A model generated the notes under the pieces. The model saw only the letters and a program-made list of their open reading frames with translations, was not told the DNA's origin and did not search any database. DNA of 23,061 nucleotides, taken from Helicobacteraceae bacterium (GTDB taxonomy: Bacteria; Campylobacterota; Campylobacteria; Campylobacterales; Sulfurimonadaceae). Shown in pieces: positions 7,584-14,667 of the stretch (position 1 is the first letter of the stretch; each line of letters starts with the position of its first letter). The stretch spans positions 1-23,061 of the forward strand of contig JALWKG010000081.1 in NCBI GenBank assembly GCA_027081565.1, written 5' to 3'. The position numbers and the translations under genes are program-made.

Positions 7584-7644
7584 TTGCACAAAAATCTAAC
7601 TCTCGGCGTACAAGTGTACGCTGTCGGTTAGATGTTTTGCACAA
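7584..7644. repeat. Long interrupted inverted repeat downstream of ftrB
   Basis: A nested hairpin. The inner stem is GCGTAC (7606-7611)/GTACGC (7616-7621) with a 4-nt loop. A 5x5-nt partly paired internal region follows, then ATCTAAC (7594-7600)/GTTAGAT (7627-7633). An outer imperfect arm pairs TTGCACAAAA with TTTTGCACAA, which also form a direct TTGCACAA repeat (7584-7591, 7637-7644). It starts 13 bp after the ftrB stop. It may be a transcript 3'-end structure, but no T-tract follows. Confidence 0.7.
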
Positions 7645-7723
7645 TCTGTACTAAACTTACTGTCGTGAGAGAAAGAAGTTTTTTACACCACTTCATAATA
7701 ACTTTCAAATGTACATTTATATA

Positions 7724-8062
7724 TTAGAAGATTTTTTGAAAAATTGCTTCGCTTTTTTCAGATTTTGGCACTTTTGTCCAAAAATATACTTTATCTATCT
7801 CTTCTTTAAAAATATACTTTCCTATATCTTTACAGTCTATTGTGATGAGTAACATATCTACATCGATCTCATGTTGTGCTTTTTGATCATTTGTTAGCAG
7901 AGCGAAGTTCTCAGGTTGGGGTGTATTGATGGCGATAACATCATAGACCTCTTCTAGACATGACTCTTGGACCTCTCCGTCCAGGATTGAAGGGAAGTGT
8001 TTGGCTATAAGGTCGATGGTATCTCTTGGATTAATGTTTTGTAATAGGGAATCTTTTGTCAT
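7724..8062 (-). CDS. Hypothetical protein, 112 aa
   Basis: A 112-residue acidic soluble protein with no recognised domain, signal peptide or membrane segment. The N-terminal half reads as helices (SLLQNINPRDTIDLIAKHFPSIL, ESCLEEVYDVIAI). The middle has a strand-like IDVDMLLITIDCKD, and the C-terminus is basic/aromatic (YFWTKVPKSEKSEAIFQKIF). There is no good ribosome site before the ATG, but a TATACT box lies about 10 bp upstream on the same strand, so the transcript may be nearly leaderless. It sits alone between ftrB and msrB. No function is proposed. Confidence 0.65.
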   Translation of the reverse strand: MTKDSLLQNINPRDTIDLIAKHFPSILDGEVQESCLEEVYDVIAINTPQPENFALLTNDQKAQHEIDVDMLLITIDCKDIGKYIFKEEIDKVYFWTKVPKSEKSEAIFQKIF

Positions 8063-8136
8063 AGTGGAAGTATAACTAAAAGGTTACTGTTACTTTGGAA
8101 AAATGATCTGGAAATATTGTCAGGTCCAAATCTATC

Positions 8137-8169
8137 ATCACTCCTGCGCGAGCAGAAGTCCATGAGTTT
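8137..8169. repeat. Diverged dRS3-like hairpin repeat, copy 1
   Basis: A 33-nt stretch (ATCACTCCTGC-GCGA-GCAG..., then TCCATGAGTTT) that aligns without gaps to 12088-12120 at 22 of 33 positions, most differences being transitions. It has the layout of the GTCATTC-(stem)-GAATCC repeats common in bacterial intergenic regions: a short stem (CTGC/GCAG) flanked by TCA and TCCA. It lies in the gap between two leftward genes. Confidence 0.5.
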
Positions 8170-8198
8170 AAAGTTTGCCAATACCAGATGCTAAAGTT

Positions 8199-8651
8199 TT
8201 ATTTATTAGGAATAAACTTTATAGAGGTATAGTTAACACAGTGACGCGTGTTTTTAGCGGTCATACCTTCTCCTAAAAATACGTGACCGAGGTGACCGCC
8301 ACAGTTATTACATACGATCTCTATGCGACGTCCGTCAGCATCAGGGATACGTTTTACAGCACCGTCGATCTCATCGTCAAAACTTGGCCATCCACAGTGT
8401 GAGTCAAATTTAGAGTCTGTAGAGTAGAGAGGGGCATTACATTGGCGACAAACATATGTTCCAGCACCTTGTGACTGAAACTCTTCATAGTTCTCACCGA
8501 AGGGACGTTCTGTACCTTTTTGCAAGATGACATACTCTTCTTCAGGGGTTAGTGTGTTGTATTCGATAGGGAGTTCCTTAAGTTTTAGTTGATCTGCCTG
8601 GGTACTAAGTGCCCCGAGCAACAATAGCAGTGATAATACAATCTGTTTCAT
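8199..8651 (-). CDS. msrB: Periplasmic peptide-methionine (R)-S-oxide reductase MsrB
   Basis: A 150-residue protein whose first 19 residues are a signal peptide (MKQIVLSLLLLLGALSTQA), indicating a periplasmic enzyme. The MsrB domain carries both zinc CXXC pairs (Cys68/Cys71 and Cys114/Cys117) and the CGWPSF segment (Cys86), which may supply a resolving cysteine. The catalytic RHCVN motif has His137, Cys138 and Asn140. It reduces methionine-R-sulfoxide in exported proteins. No MsrA partner is in the window. The start follows AAGGATCTATT, a good ribosome site. An lpxL-like gene lies 70 bp upstream on the same strand, so cotranscription is possible but not required. Confidence 0.95.
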   Translation of the reverse strand: MKQIVLSLLLLLGALSTQADQLKLKELPIEYNTLTPEEEYVILQKGTERPFGENYEEFQSQGAGTYVCRQCNAPLYSTDSKFDSHCGWPSFDDEIDGAVKRIPDADGRRIEIVCNNCGGHLGHVFLGEGMTAKNTRHCVNYTSIKFIPNK

Positions 8652-8721
8652 AATAGATCCTTGTGGTTCTTAAGCTGTTTAGATTGTAGAAGCTTTGTAT
8701 AAACAATTTTAAAACAAACTG

Positions 8722-9612
8722 CTATTTCTCATATATCTCTGGATAATTCTTTTTCCAACGTCTATGTAACCAGAACCAAAGTCTAGGATCATCGTTGATC
8801 AGTTTAGAAGTCCAGTCTGCTATGGACTGTGTGATCTGTTTGATATCTTCTGTTTCACTGTCACTTCTTTCAAAAGTGATCTCATCATGAAGTGTTATTT
8901 CAAAATATTCATGGTCAGTTGTATGGGCACTGACAGGAATGATCGCTGCATCAAACTTACGGGCTAAGGCCGCTGGGGTAGTGACCAAAAGTGTTGGTTT
9001 ATTTAAAAAATCGACTATAACACCATCTCTCTTTTTGACACTGGAATCTGCAAGAAGGGCAACAGCACCCTTGTTTCGAAGTACCTTTAATAGAGGTTTA
9101 AGCGCACCATGATGGGGGATGTTGTTCATTCGAAAACGCGCACGAGAATCTACAAGATACTTTTCGAAGTATGGATTACTCATTGTTTTATAAATCGCTG
9201 AAACAGGGGTGACAAAGGCGCTGACAGAACTAGCACCGATCTCCCACTGCCCATAGTGTGCTGCTACAAAGATAACAGGACGTCCTTGTTCTTGCAACTG
9301 TTGGACCTTCTCAAGACCTTTGATTTCCAAAATACTTCTGAGTTGTTCAAGTGACATATGTTGTCTCTCTATAGTAAAAAGAAGGTTCAGTAGAAGATTC
9401 TTGTAATTATATCGGGTGATCTCTTCGATACGTTCTGGAGAGATACTGTTGCCATAGATGAATTTCAGGTTCTGTGCCACGATAAGACGATGCTCTTTAT
9501 CTAATCTGTAGGCCAGTCTGGCCAATGCTATAAATAGATTTTTACGCCAAGAGTGGGGCAAAATCATCAAAAATTTTTCGACAACAAGAAAAAGGTAATA
9601 ACCAATCATCAA
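8722..9612 (-). CDS. Lipid A biosynthesis acyltransferase, LpxL/HtrB family
   Basis: A 296-residue protein of the late acyltransferase family that transfers a fatty acyl chain from acyl-ACP to a primary acyl chain of Kdo-lipid A at the inner membrane. The N-terminal segment (residues 4-19) is a membrane anchor. The HX4E active-site motif appears as AAHYGQWE, with His119 and Glu124. Downstream, ALLADSSVKKRDGVIVDFLNKPT and the C-terminal DPRLWFWLHRRWK block are classic family signatures. The first two codons are both ATG (ending at 9612 and 9609), and either may be used. The gene diverges from the helicase gene across an 89-bp promoter region. Whether it is the lauroyl- or myristoyl-type enzyme cannot be told, so no specific symbol is given. 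Confidence 0.92.
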   Translation of the reverse strand: MMIGYYLFLVVEKFLMILPHSWRKNLFIALARLAYRLDKEHRLIVAQNLKFIYGNSISPERIEEITRYNYKNLLLNLLFTIERQHMSLEQLRSILEIKGLEKVQQLQEQGRPVIFVAAHYGQWEIGASSVSAFVTPVSAIYKTMSNPYFEKYLVDSRARFRMNNIPHHGALKPLLKVLRNKGAVALLADSSVKKRDGVIVDFLNKPTLLVTTPAALARKFDAAIIPVSAHTTDHEYFEITLHDEITFERSDSETEDIKQITQSIADWTSKLINDDPRLWFWLHRRWKKNYPEIYEK

Positions 9613-9673
9613 CAGACCTAATTGTGTAAGATATCGTGATTATAACGATTTAATGGTTAGCTCTCTGTTTGGC

Positions 9674-9679
9674 TATAAT
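9674..9679 (+). promoter_or_regulatory. -10 box (TATAAT) of the rhlE/hemF promoter
   Basis: Perfect TATAAT 22 bp upstream of the helicase ATG, followed by an AAGGAT ribosome site at about 9691. No convincing -35 hexamer is visible. Confidence 0.6.
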
Positions 9680-9701
9680 TTTGTTATTAAAAGGATAATG
9701 T

Positions 9702-10994
9702 ATGCACTTTGAATCATTAGGATTAAACAATTATATTTTGGATGCTGTAAAAGCAGAGGGTTATGAGACCCCTACACCTGTTCAAGAAAAAGCGATTCCG
9801 GTTGCTTTGGATAAAAAAGACCTTTTAGTCAGTGCACAGACCGGAACAGGTAAAACAGCAGCTTTTGTCTTACCTATGTTACAACGTCTGTCTCAGGACA
9901 AAAAAAATGCAGACAAGCATCTGCTTCGTGGACTGATCTTGGTACCAACAAGAGAGTTGGCGATGCAGGTTGGTGAGAGTGTTGTGGCTTATGGAAAGAA
10001 CCTTCCTTTCAAGTCAGTCAACCTTTATGGCGGTAAAAAGATAAGTGCCGAAAAAGAGCGTCTAGAGAAGGGTGTAGATATCGTTGTCGCTACACCAGGC
10101 AGGCTTGTTGAACATATAAAAGAGGGTAACTTAAAATTAGATAATATTAACTTTTTTGTCCTCGATGAAGCAGACAGAATGTTAGACATGGGCTTTATAA
10201 ACGAGATCCGTGCCATCGGAGAGGTGATGCCTAAAGGGCGACAGACTTTTATGTTCTCTGCGACCTTTACACCTAAGGTCGTAAACCTTGGAAAGTCACT
10301 TCTACGCAAGCCTAAGATCATCGAAATCGCGCGTCAAAACAAAACAGCTGAGACTATAGAGCAGAAAGTACATTTTGTAAATTCTGACATGAAGATAGAC
10401 TTGCTCTCATACATGATAGGTTCTCAAAACTTCAAGCAGGTCCTTGTCTTTACCCGTACCAAGGATGGCACAGACAATATCGCTAAAGAGTTAAGTGCGG
10501 CAGGACTTCCTGCCACAGCGATTCATGGTGATATTACTCAGGCCAAACGCACTAAAGCATTGAAACAGTTTAAAGAGGGTAAATTTAGAGTACTCGTAGC
10601 TACAGATGTCGCAGGTCGTGGTCTTGATATCAAAGATATGGATTATGTCATTAACTATGAACTGCCGAGTGTTCCTGAAGATTATGTTCACCGCATAGGA
10701 CGTACTGGACGTGCGGGTAAAAAAGGTCTGGCCATCTCTTTGGTCTCTGCTTATGACGTGGCTTATTTGTTTGAGATCGAGAAACTTATCGGTCTAAAGA
10801 TGGAAGAGATCAAAACAGAAGGATATGTTTTTGATGAACGTATTCCTGACCGTGGCGAACAGCATAACCAGAGAGACCGTAGAAAAGCGGCTAAAGCCCG
10901 TAAACATACACCAAAACCTGAAAAGAAAAAGAGATATTCTGAAAAGCCTAAAAAACTTAAGCAGACCAAACGAAACCGATATGAAGGATCATAG
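9702..10994 (+). CDS. rhlE: DEAD-box RNA helicase, RhlE-like
   Basis: A 430-residue ATP-dependent RNA helicase with all core motifs in order: Q motif (TPTPVQ, Gln28), motif I AQTGTGKT (45-52), PTRELA, TPGR, DEAD (155-158), SAT, the second RecA domain with ATDVAGRGLDI, and HRIGRTGR (from His330). The C-terminal 45 residues are a Lys/Arg-rich tail typical of RhlE-type helicases and probably bind RNA. The likely role is unwinding structured RNA during ribosome assembly or mRNA turnover. The start is preceded by AAGGAT. The stop codon directly abuts the hemF ATG, so the two form a translationally coupled pair with no obvious functional link. Confidence 0.95.
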   Translation: MHFESLGLNNYILDAVKAEGYETPTPVQEKAIPVALDKKDLLVSAQTGTGKTAAFVLPMLQRLSQDKKNADKHLLRGLILVPTRELAMQVGESVVAYGKNLPFKSVNLYGGKKISAEKERLEKGVDIVVATPGRLVEHIKEGNLKLDNINFFVLDEADRMLDMGFINEIRAIGEVMPKGRQTFMFSATFTPKVVNLGKSLLRKPKIIEIARQNKTAETIEQKVHFVNSDMKIDLLSYMIGSQNFKQVLVFTRTKDGTDNIAKELSAAGLPATAIHGDITQAKRTKALKQFKEGKFRVLVATDVAGRGLDIKDMDYVINYELPSVPEDYVHRIGRTGRAGKKGLAISLVSAYDVAYLFEIEKLIGLKMEEIKTEGYVFDERIPDRGEQHNQRDRRKAAKARKHTPKPEKKKRYSEKPKKLKQTKRNRYEGS

Positions 10995-12032
10995 ATGAAA
11001 CGTACTCCAGCAAAGTCAAAAAGTGCACAAGAAGCCAACCGTGTAGTGGGATTTTTACAACACCATTTTGTAGAACAGTTAGATGAGTTAAGTAAGGTCT
11101 TTGGTGCTTCTAAGCACTTTGAAGCGGTGTCATGGGGCAGAGACGCTGGTAAACATGGTGGCGGTGTTCGCTACGTGGCTACTGATGATGGTCTCTTTAA
11201 CCGTGCTTCTGTCAATGTCTCTCAGGTCCATTATGATGATGACAAAACCAAGAAGTTAGGTTCAGCAACGGCCATCTCGACTATTATCCATCCTATGCAT
11301 CCTGAAGTACCTTCTATTCACATGCATATTAGTTGGACAGAGATGCGCGATGGCAAAGGGTACTGGCGTCTTATGGCAGATCTAAATCCTGCGATAGAAG
11401 ATGAAGAGGCTACCAACCGTTTCAATGTTGTCTTGAAAGAGGCGGCAGGTACATATTTTGAAGAGGGTGTTGCTCAGGGTGATCGTTACTTCAACATTCC
11501 TGCACTTGGACGTCATCGTGGGGTCTCTCACTTTTACCTAGAGAACTTTAACAGTGGTGATGCTGAAGCGGATATGGCCTATGCTCAGCGTTTTGGGACG
11601 ATGATGATCGATGTCTATTGTGCTATCGTCTTTGAAGCTTTAGAAAATGTAACACAACCGACAGAAGCGGCATTGCAAAAGCAGTTAGAGTACCATACGC
11701 TCTATCTTTTTCAAGTCTTGACTTTAGACCGTGGTACGACCTCAGGCCTCTTAGTTCACAACCAAAATGATATTGGTATTTTAGGTTCAATCCCGAGATA
11801 TGTCAGTAAGTCTCTTTTAGCGTCATGGAGACCATTGGTAGCGTCACCTCAAGATAAGTTGGTGGATGCACTTTTGGCTGCTTTAGGCATGGGTGACAAG
11901 ATCTTGGTTGACGACGATGTTAAGCAGCGTTTGGCTGATGCTGTTCGTGAGCATTATAAAAACTTTCCTGAAGCTTTGAGCCTGCAGGCGAGTGGAGATA
12001 TTGTACCTCCAACTGTTGAGAATCATAAGTAG
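10995..12032 (+). CDS. hemF: Oxygen-dependent coproporphyrinogen III oxidase
   Basis: A 345-residue HemF-family enzyme that converts coproporphyrinogen III to protoporphyrinogen IX using O2 in the cytoplasm. Family signatures are GGGVRYV, RASVNVSQVH, the His-rich HPMHPEVPSIHMHISWTE block (from about residue 99), the RHRGVSHFYLE segment and the C-terminal DRGTTSGLLVHNQNDIGILGSIPRYVSKSLLASW. The length is slightly above the usual 300 because of a longer, basic N-terminus. The ATG starts immediately after the helicase stop, with the ribosome site (AAGGA) inside the helicase end. The enzyme depends on oxygen, so the host must at least meet micro-oxic conditions. Well-known Campylobacterota use the radical-SAM enzyme HemN, which would be expected elsewhere in the genome. 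Confidence 0.93.
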   Translation: MKRTPAKSKSAQEANRVVGFLQHHFVEQLDELSKVFGASKHFEAVSWGRDAGKHGGGVRYVATDDGLFNRASVNVSQVHYDDDKTKKLGSATAISTIIHPMHPEVPSIHMHISWTEMRDGKGYWRLMADLNPAIEDEEATNRFNVVLKEAAGTYFEEGVAQGDRYFNIPALGRHRGVSHFYLENFNSGDAEADMAYAQRFGTMMIDVYCAIVFEALENVTQPTEAALQKQLEYHTLYLFQVLTLDRGTTSGLLVHNQNDIGILGSIPRYVSKSLLASWRPLVASPQDKLVDALLAALGMGDKILVDDDVKQRLADAVREHYKNFPEALSLQASGDIVPPTVENHK

Positions 12033-12087
12033 AATTTTTATTGATATTATTTAGTATGTTCTTGTAAATAGGGATATGATATTTAAT

Positions 12088-12120
12088 GTCATTTTTGCTC
12101 AGGCAAGAATCCACGAGTTT
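12088..12120. repeat. dRS3-like hairpin repeat, copy 2
   Basis: GTCATTTTTGC-TCAG-GCAAGAATCC then ACGAGTTT. The stem TTTTTGC/GCAAGAA pairs completely with one G-U. This is the better-preserved copy of the element also seen at 8137-8169. It lies in the 262-bp gap between hemF and the convergent 314-aa gene, which otherwise holds only an AT-rich inverted repeat (AGTAAAAAA 12141-12149 / TTTTTTACT 12172-12180) and AT-rich sequence. Confidence 0.6.
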
Positions 12121-12140
12121 CTTAATTTCCTATATCTAGA

Positions 12141-12180
12141 AGTAAAAAACTTTATCTTGCTACCCTTTCTCTTTTTTACT
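12141..12180. terminator. AT-rich inverted repeat between convergent genes, possible terminator
   Basis: AGTAAAAAA (12141-12149) and TTTTTTACT (12172-12180) are perfect 9-bp inverted repeats with a 22-nt spacer. They lie between the ends of hemF and the convergent 314-aa gene. The stem is weak, with only two G-C pairs, so this is a tentative call based on position. Confidence 0.25.
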
Positions 12181-12294
12181 CGAAATGCTGAGTCGTGCAA
12201 ACAGTGAGGGTGTATAGAAAACTATATATAAGCTGTCAATAAATTAAAAGGGCTAAACAAAAAAATATAAAATATCAAAATGATAAAAAGCTAA

Positions 12295-13239
12295 TTACTC
12301 CGAAACATTTGGATCAAAAATACTAAAGTCTACTTCTGTCTCTTCAACCGCATCATCCAACTGCTGAAAAGTCCCAAGTGTATCTCCAGTACCCACAACA
12401 CTCTCAAGCTTATAAAGTGCCGCTTTATCTACTAAAAACTCCTTAACTTTCGCAAAGCCGCCTTCATCCATCAAGGCATTAGCGGTCTTCTGTTCCAAGT
12501 AAAGAAACATCAAACACGTAGTTGACGAAGCAAACTGAGGTATGAATGCCTGTTCTACCTTGATGATGTCATCACTATAGTTCTCTAACTTGTCAACACC
12601 TGTAGCCGCCGTGAGTAGTGGCAGGTCACACCAGCGTGCTATGAGGGCACTGAGCTCGTTAGCACCCATAGGTGAGACGTATTGAGCATCATCCAGGGTA
12701 TTTGCTAACATAAAGCGGGAGATGGCGTTCATAACGTAGGGAAGGATGTTCTCTTCTACTACTTTTGGGTTGGCATCTGCAAGTGTTAACATGGTGATCT
12801 CAATGTTTAACGCTTCTTTGATCTGGTAGTTTAGAAGAGATGCCAGTCCCTCTATGCGATCATTGATAGGAACATTGGTCACAACAGCAGCCATACGTAA
12901 AAAAGCATCTGCCTCAATGATGTTCATACCAGGGTATATATTTTGGTCAAAATGCAAACGGTGGTAAATACTAAAGTAGCGTAGACCATCTTCTTCTGTA
13001 GTGATCAACATCGCTTCAAGTGTGAGACCGGGTGAAGTTGTAGGAAGTATCAGTGCAAAGTAGTGCTCTTTTTGGATGATCTCTAAAGAGGGATAGGCCT
13101 CTTGCAAGACCTTAAAGGCCAGAAGCACATCCGGGTTAAAGATCGTTGGTCGTGCCAAGATCAGCTTTTTTAAAAAACTTCCCTCATCGGGGATCATAAA
13201 TAGTCCGTTGATTATGTTTGTATTGTTATCTATTTGCAT
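12295..13239 (-). CDS. Hypothetical protein, 314 aa
   Basis: An unrecognised soluble protein. The frame opens at TTG (13240-13242), but the adjacent ATG (13237-13239) lies 7 nt after AAGGA and is preferred. It is predicted mixed alpha/beta with no signal peptide and no transmembrane segment. The N-terminal half has a domain with strands (HYFALILPTTSP, LEAMLITTEED, RYFSIYHRLHF). The middle is helical (AFLRMAAVVTN, ISRFMLANTL), a C-terminal block contains TCLMFLYLEQKTANALMDEGG, and the tail is acidic (DDAVEETEVDFSIFDPN). No catalytic motif is evident. The promoter contains two palindromes, one overlapping the -10 box, so expression is probably regulated. No function is proposed. Confidence 0.8.
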   Translation of the reverse strand: MQIDNNTNIINGLFMIPDEGSFLKKLILARPTIFNPDVLLAFKVLQEAYPSLEIIQKEHYFALILPTTSPGLTLEAMLITTEEDGLRYFSIYHRLHFDQNIYPGMNIIEADAFLRMAAVVTNVPINDRIEGLASLLNYQIKEALNIEITMLTLADANPKVVEENILPYVMNAISRFMLANTLDDAQYVSPMGANELSALIARWCDLPLLTAATGVDKLENYSDDIIKVEQAFIPQFASSTTCLMFLYLEQKTANALMDEGGFAKVKEFLVDKAALYKLESVVGTGDTLGTFQQLDDAVEETEVDFSIFDPNVSE

Positions 13240-13260
13240 CAAAATTTCCTTAGGAATGAC

Positions 13261-13266
13261 ATTATA
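13261..13266 (-). promoter_or_regulatory. -10 box (TATAAT) of the 314-aa gene
   Basis: On the minus strand TATAAT (ATTATA on +) lies 22 bp upstream of the ATG. It partly overlaps the 20-bp palindrome at 13263-13282. Confidence 0.5.
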
Positions 13267-13282
13267 ACAAAGCTTTGTTATA
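13263..13282. promoter_or_regulatory. Perfect 20-bp palindrome, likely operator of the 314-aa gene
   Basis: TATAACAAAGCTTTGTTATA is its own reverse complement over all 20 bases. It fills the spacer between the -10 box and the expected -35 of the leftward gene, the classic position for a repressor site. A second small palindrome, CCCTA-TAT-TAGGG (13284-13296), lies immediately beyond it near the -35. Confidence 0.65.
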
Positions 13283-13412
13283 TCCCTATATTAGGGCTTA
13301 TACTACTAATATATAGACCTTGTCAGATGTTTTTGCACAGAGGTCATTTTGATCATTTTTAATAGCGAAAACAGTAAAGTTAAGTTTAATAGTATCTAAT
13401 ATTAACTTTTCT

Positions 13413-13859
13413 CTAATCCGCTAAAAAATCTTTTTCCCAAAAAAACTCTATCCAGTCATTGGCTTCATGGAGTGCAAAGTGGGGTTGTATGACAGCTGTT
13501 TTTTTGTAGTAGATCGAAGCGATCTTGAACTCTACCTCCGGAAAACATCCCTGCAGATGCTCCAGTACCTCTTTAATGGTCTGACCACTGTCAACGATGT
13601 CATCGAGGAGTAAGACCTTTTTAGCATCTTTAAGTTCGGGAACGTTAAAGATCTCACAGCTTTTACCACGCTGGTCTCCCTCATAAAGGATGGAGTTGAT
13701 GCTCATGAGTTGGCGATTGTCTGTGGCAGAAGCGTAGGCATGTCCAAGTGTCAGTCCTCCGCGTGCTATAGCGATGAGGGTGTCAGGGTGGTAGGCAGAA
13801 GTGAGTTTGACTAAAGACTTGACATCAGTAACAAACTTTTCATAGCTGTAATAGATCAT
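13413..13859 (-). CDS. Phosphoribosyltransferase (type I PRTase, Gpt/hypoxanthine-like)
   Basis: A 148-residue type I phosphoribosyltransferase. The PRPP-binding loop is KVLLLDDIVDSGQTIKEV (about 81-98) with the usual two acidic residues and the DSGQT phosphate loop. The upstream LIAIARGGLTLG is the family's pyrophosphate-loop region. Size and ending (NDWIEFFWEKD) resemble bacterial Gpt-type purine PRTases, which turn a free purine base plus PRPP into a nucleotide. The exact base cannot be read from sequence. The start has a strong AGGAGG ribosome site located in the end of the methyltransferase gene. The two genes are separated by 3 bp and surely cotranscribed. Confidence 0.88.
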   Translation of the reverse strand: MIYYSYEKFVTDVKSLVKLTSAYHPDTLIAIARGGLTLGHAYASATDNRQLMSINSILYEGDQRGKSCEIFNVPELKDAKKVLLLDDIVDSGQTIKEVLEHLQGCFPEVEFKIASIYYKKTAVIQPHFALHEANDWIEFFWEKDFLAD

Positions 13860-13862
13860 AGT

Positions 13863-14513
13863 TTAGGCCTCCTTTTGAAACAGTGCACGTACTTTGAGTG
13901 AGGAGAGAGAAGACTCATTTTCAAAAATACTAAATTCCAACTCTCTACACTCCTTCATGGTGAAAAGACGTAACTCGTTAAAAGTCAGGGGCCAAGGTGG
14001 TCCATCAAAATGCTCATGGTCCTGTTTTGCATTACAAACGGCTAAGACCTTAGCATCTGGCTTCATCAAAGAGGTTATGGCTGTTATGGTTCTGTCTCTG
14101 AGTGCTAAAGGCAGAGACTGTATGGTAAAAGCTTCAAAAACAAAGTCAAATGATCCAAGCAGATCTGAGGGAAGGTCAAAGAGGTCTGCTACTCTAAAAT
14201 CTATCTCTGCACCATCAAAGCGCTCTTTTGCCCAAGCAGTAGCCTCTTCGGAGACATCTATAGCGGTAACGTCAAATCCTGCGACATAAAGAGCAAAGGC
14301 ATCATCACCCAAGCCAGAACCGATCACGATCGCCTTGGCGGGTGTTCCACTAAATGTGTCCAAATACTCTTGTAAAAAAGGGTTGACTTCACCTTTGGCC
14401 CAAGCGACGTTGCTGAGCTCTTTGGAGGCCTCTTTGTAATAGTTGTTAAACCACTCTGTTGCCTCTTGTTGTGCTTTTTCATAGTTATAGGGGGTCTGTT
14501 TTTCTGTATTCAT
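13863..14513 (-). CDS. Class I SAM-dependent methyltransferase, TPMT-like
   Basis: A 216-residue Rossmann-fold methyltransferase. Motif I is AIVIGSGLGDDAF (61-73). The acidic residue ending strand beta-2 is Asp86 (VTAIDVSEEA). The acidic/hydrophobic VADLFDLP and FDFVFEAFTIQSLP segments are motifs II-IV. The GPPWPLTFNELRLF stretch (171-184) resembles the GPPFxV..EE segment of the thiopurine S-methyltransferase family, and the overall length is right. Bacterial members methylate thiols and selenium or tellurium oxyanions, but the natural substrate is often unknown. It is the first gene of a two-gene unit with the phosphoribosyltransferase. The ATG has no clear Shine-Dalgarno sequence. A generic class I methyltransferase remains the safe description. 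Confidence 0.8.
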   Translation of the reverse strand: MNTEKQTPYNYEKAQQEATEWFNNYYKEASKELSNVAWAKGEVNPFLQEYLDTFSGTPAKAIVIGSGLGDDAFALYVAGFDVTAIDVSEEATAWAKERFDGAEIDFRVADLFDLPSDLLGSFDFVFEAFTIQSLPLALRDRTITAITSLMKPDAKVLAVCNAKQDHEHFDGPPWPLTFNELRLFTMKECRELEFSIFENESSLSSLKVRALFQKEA

Positions 14514-14637
14514 AGTGATATTATGGCATTTTTAGTAGAAAAGTAAAGGAAACATCAAGCTTTCAGTTATAAATCTGTACTATTAGTCAGCTTAGCAAAA
14601 CACATCTTGTCATTGCGTGTTTGCTTGAGTTAAAAAA

Positions 14638-14667
14638 GGTAGTGTTACTACCTCTAGGAGACTCCTA
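14638..14667. promoter_or_regulatory. Tandem hairpins, the second containing the ribosome site of the next gene
   Basis: GGTAGT-GTT-ACTACC (14638-14652) is a perfect 6-bp stem. Two bases later TAGGA-GAC-TCCTA (14655-14667) is a second perfect stem that includes the AGGAG Shine-Dalgarno and the first base of the ATG at 14667. Read on the minus strand, the first hairpin is followed by TTTTTT (14637-14632), the form of a weak intrinsic terminator toward the methyltransferase gene. Confidence 0.55.

Noticed and set aside
9674..9701. Riboswitch or structured leader ahead of rhlE
   Set aside because: The leader from the TATAAT box to the ATG is too short, and no stem is visible.
13245..13261. Another dRS3-like copy on the minus strand (GTCATTCC then TAAGGAA)
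   Set aside because: The match is one half only, and the rest is explained by the ribosome site of the 314-aa gene.
14609..14632. Third copy of the dRS3-like repeat (GTCATTGCG...TTGCTTGAGTT)
   Set aside because: Only the first six bases and a loose tail match; there is no stem and no GAATCC-like end.
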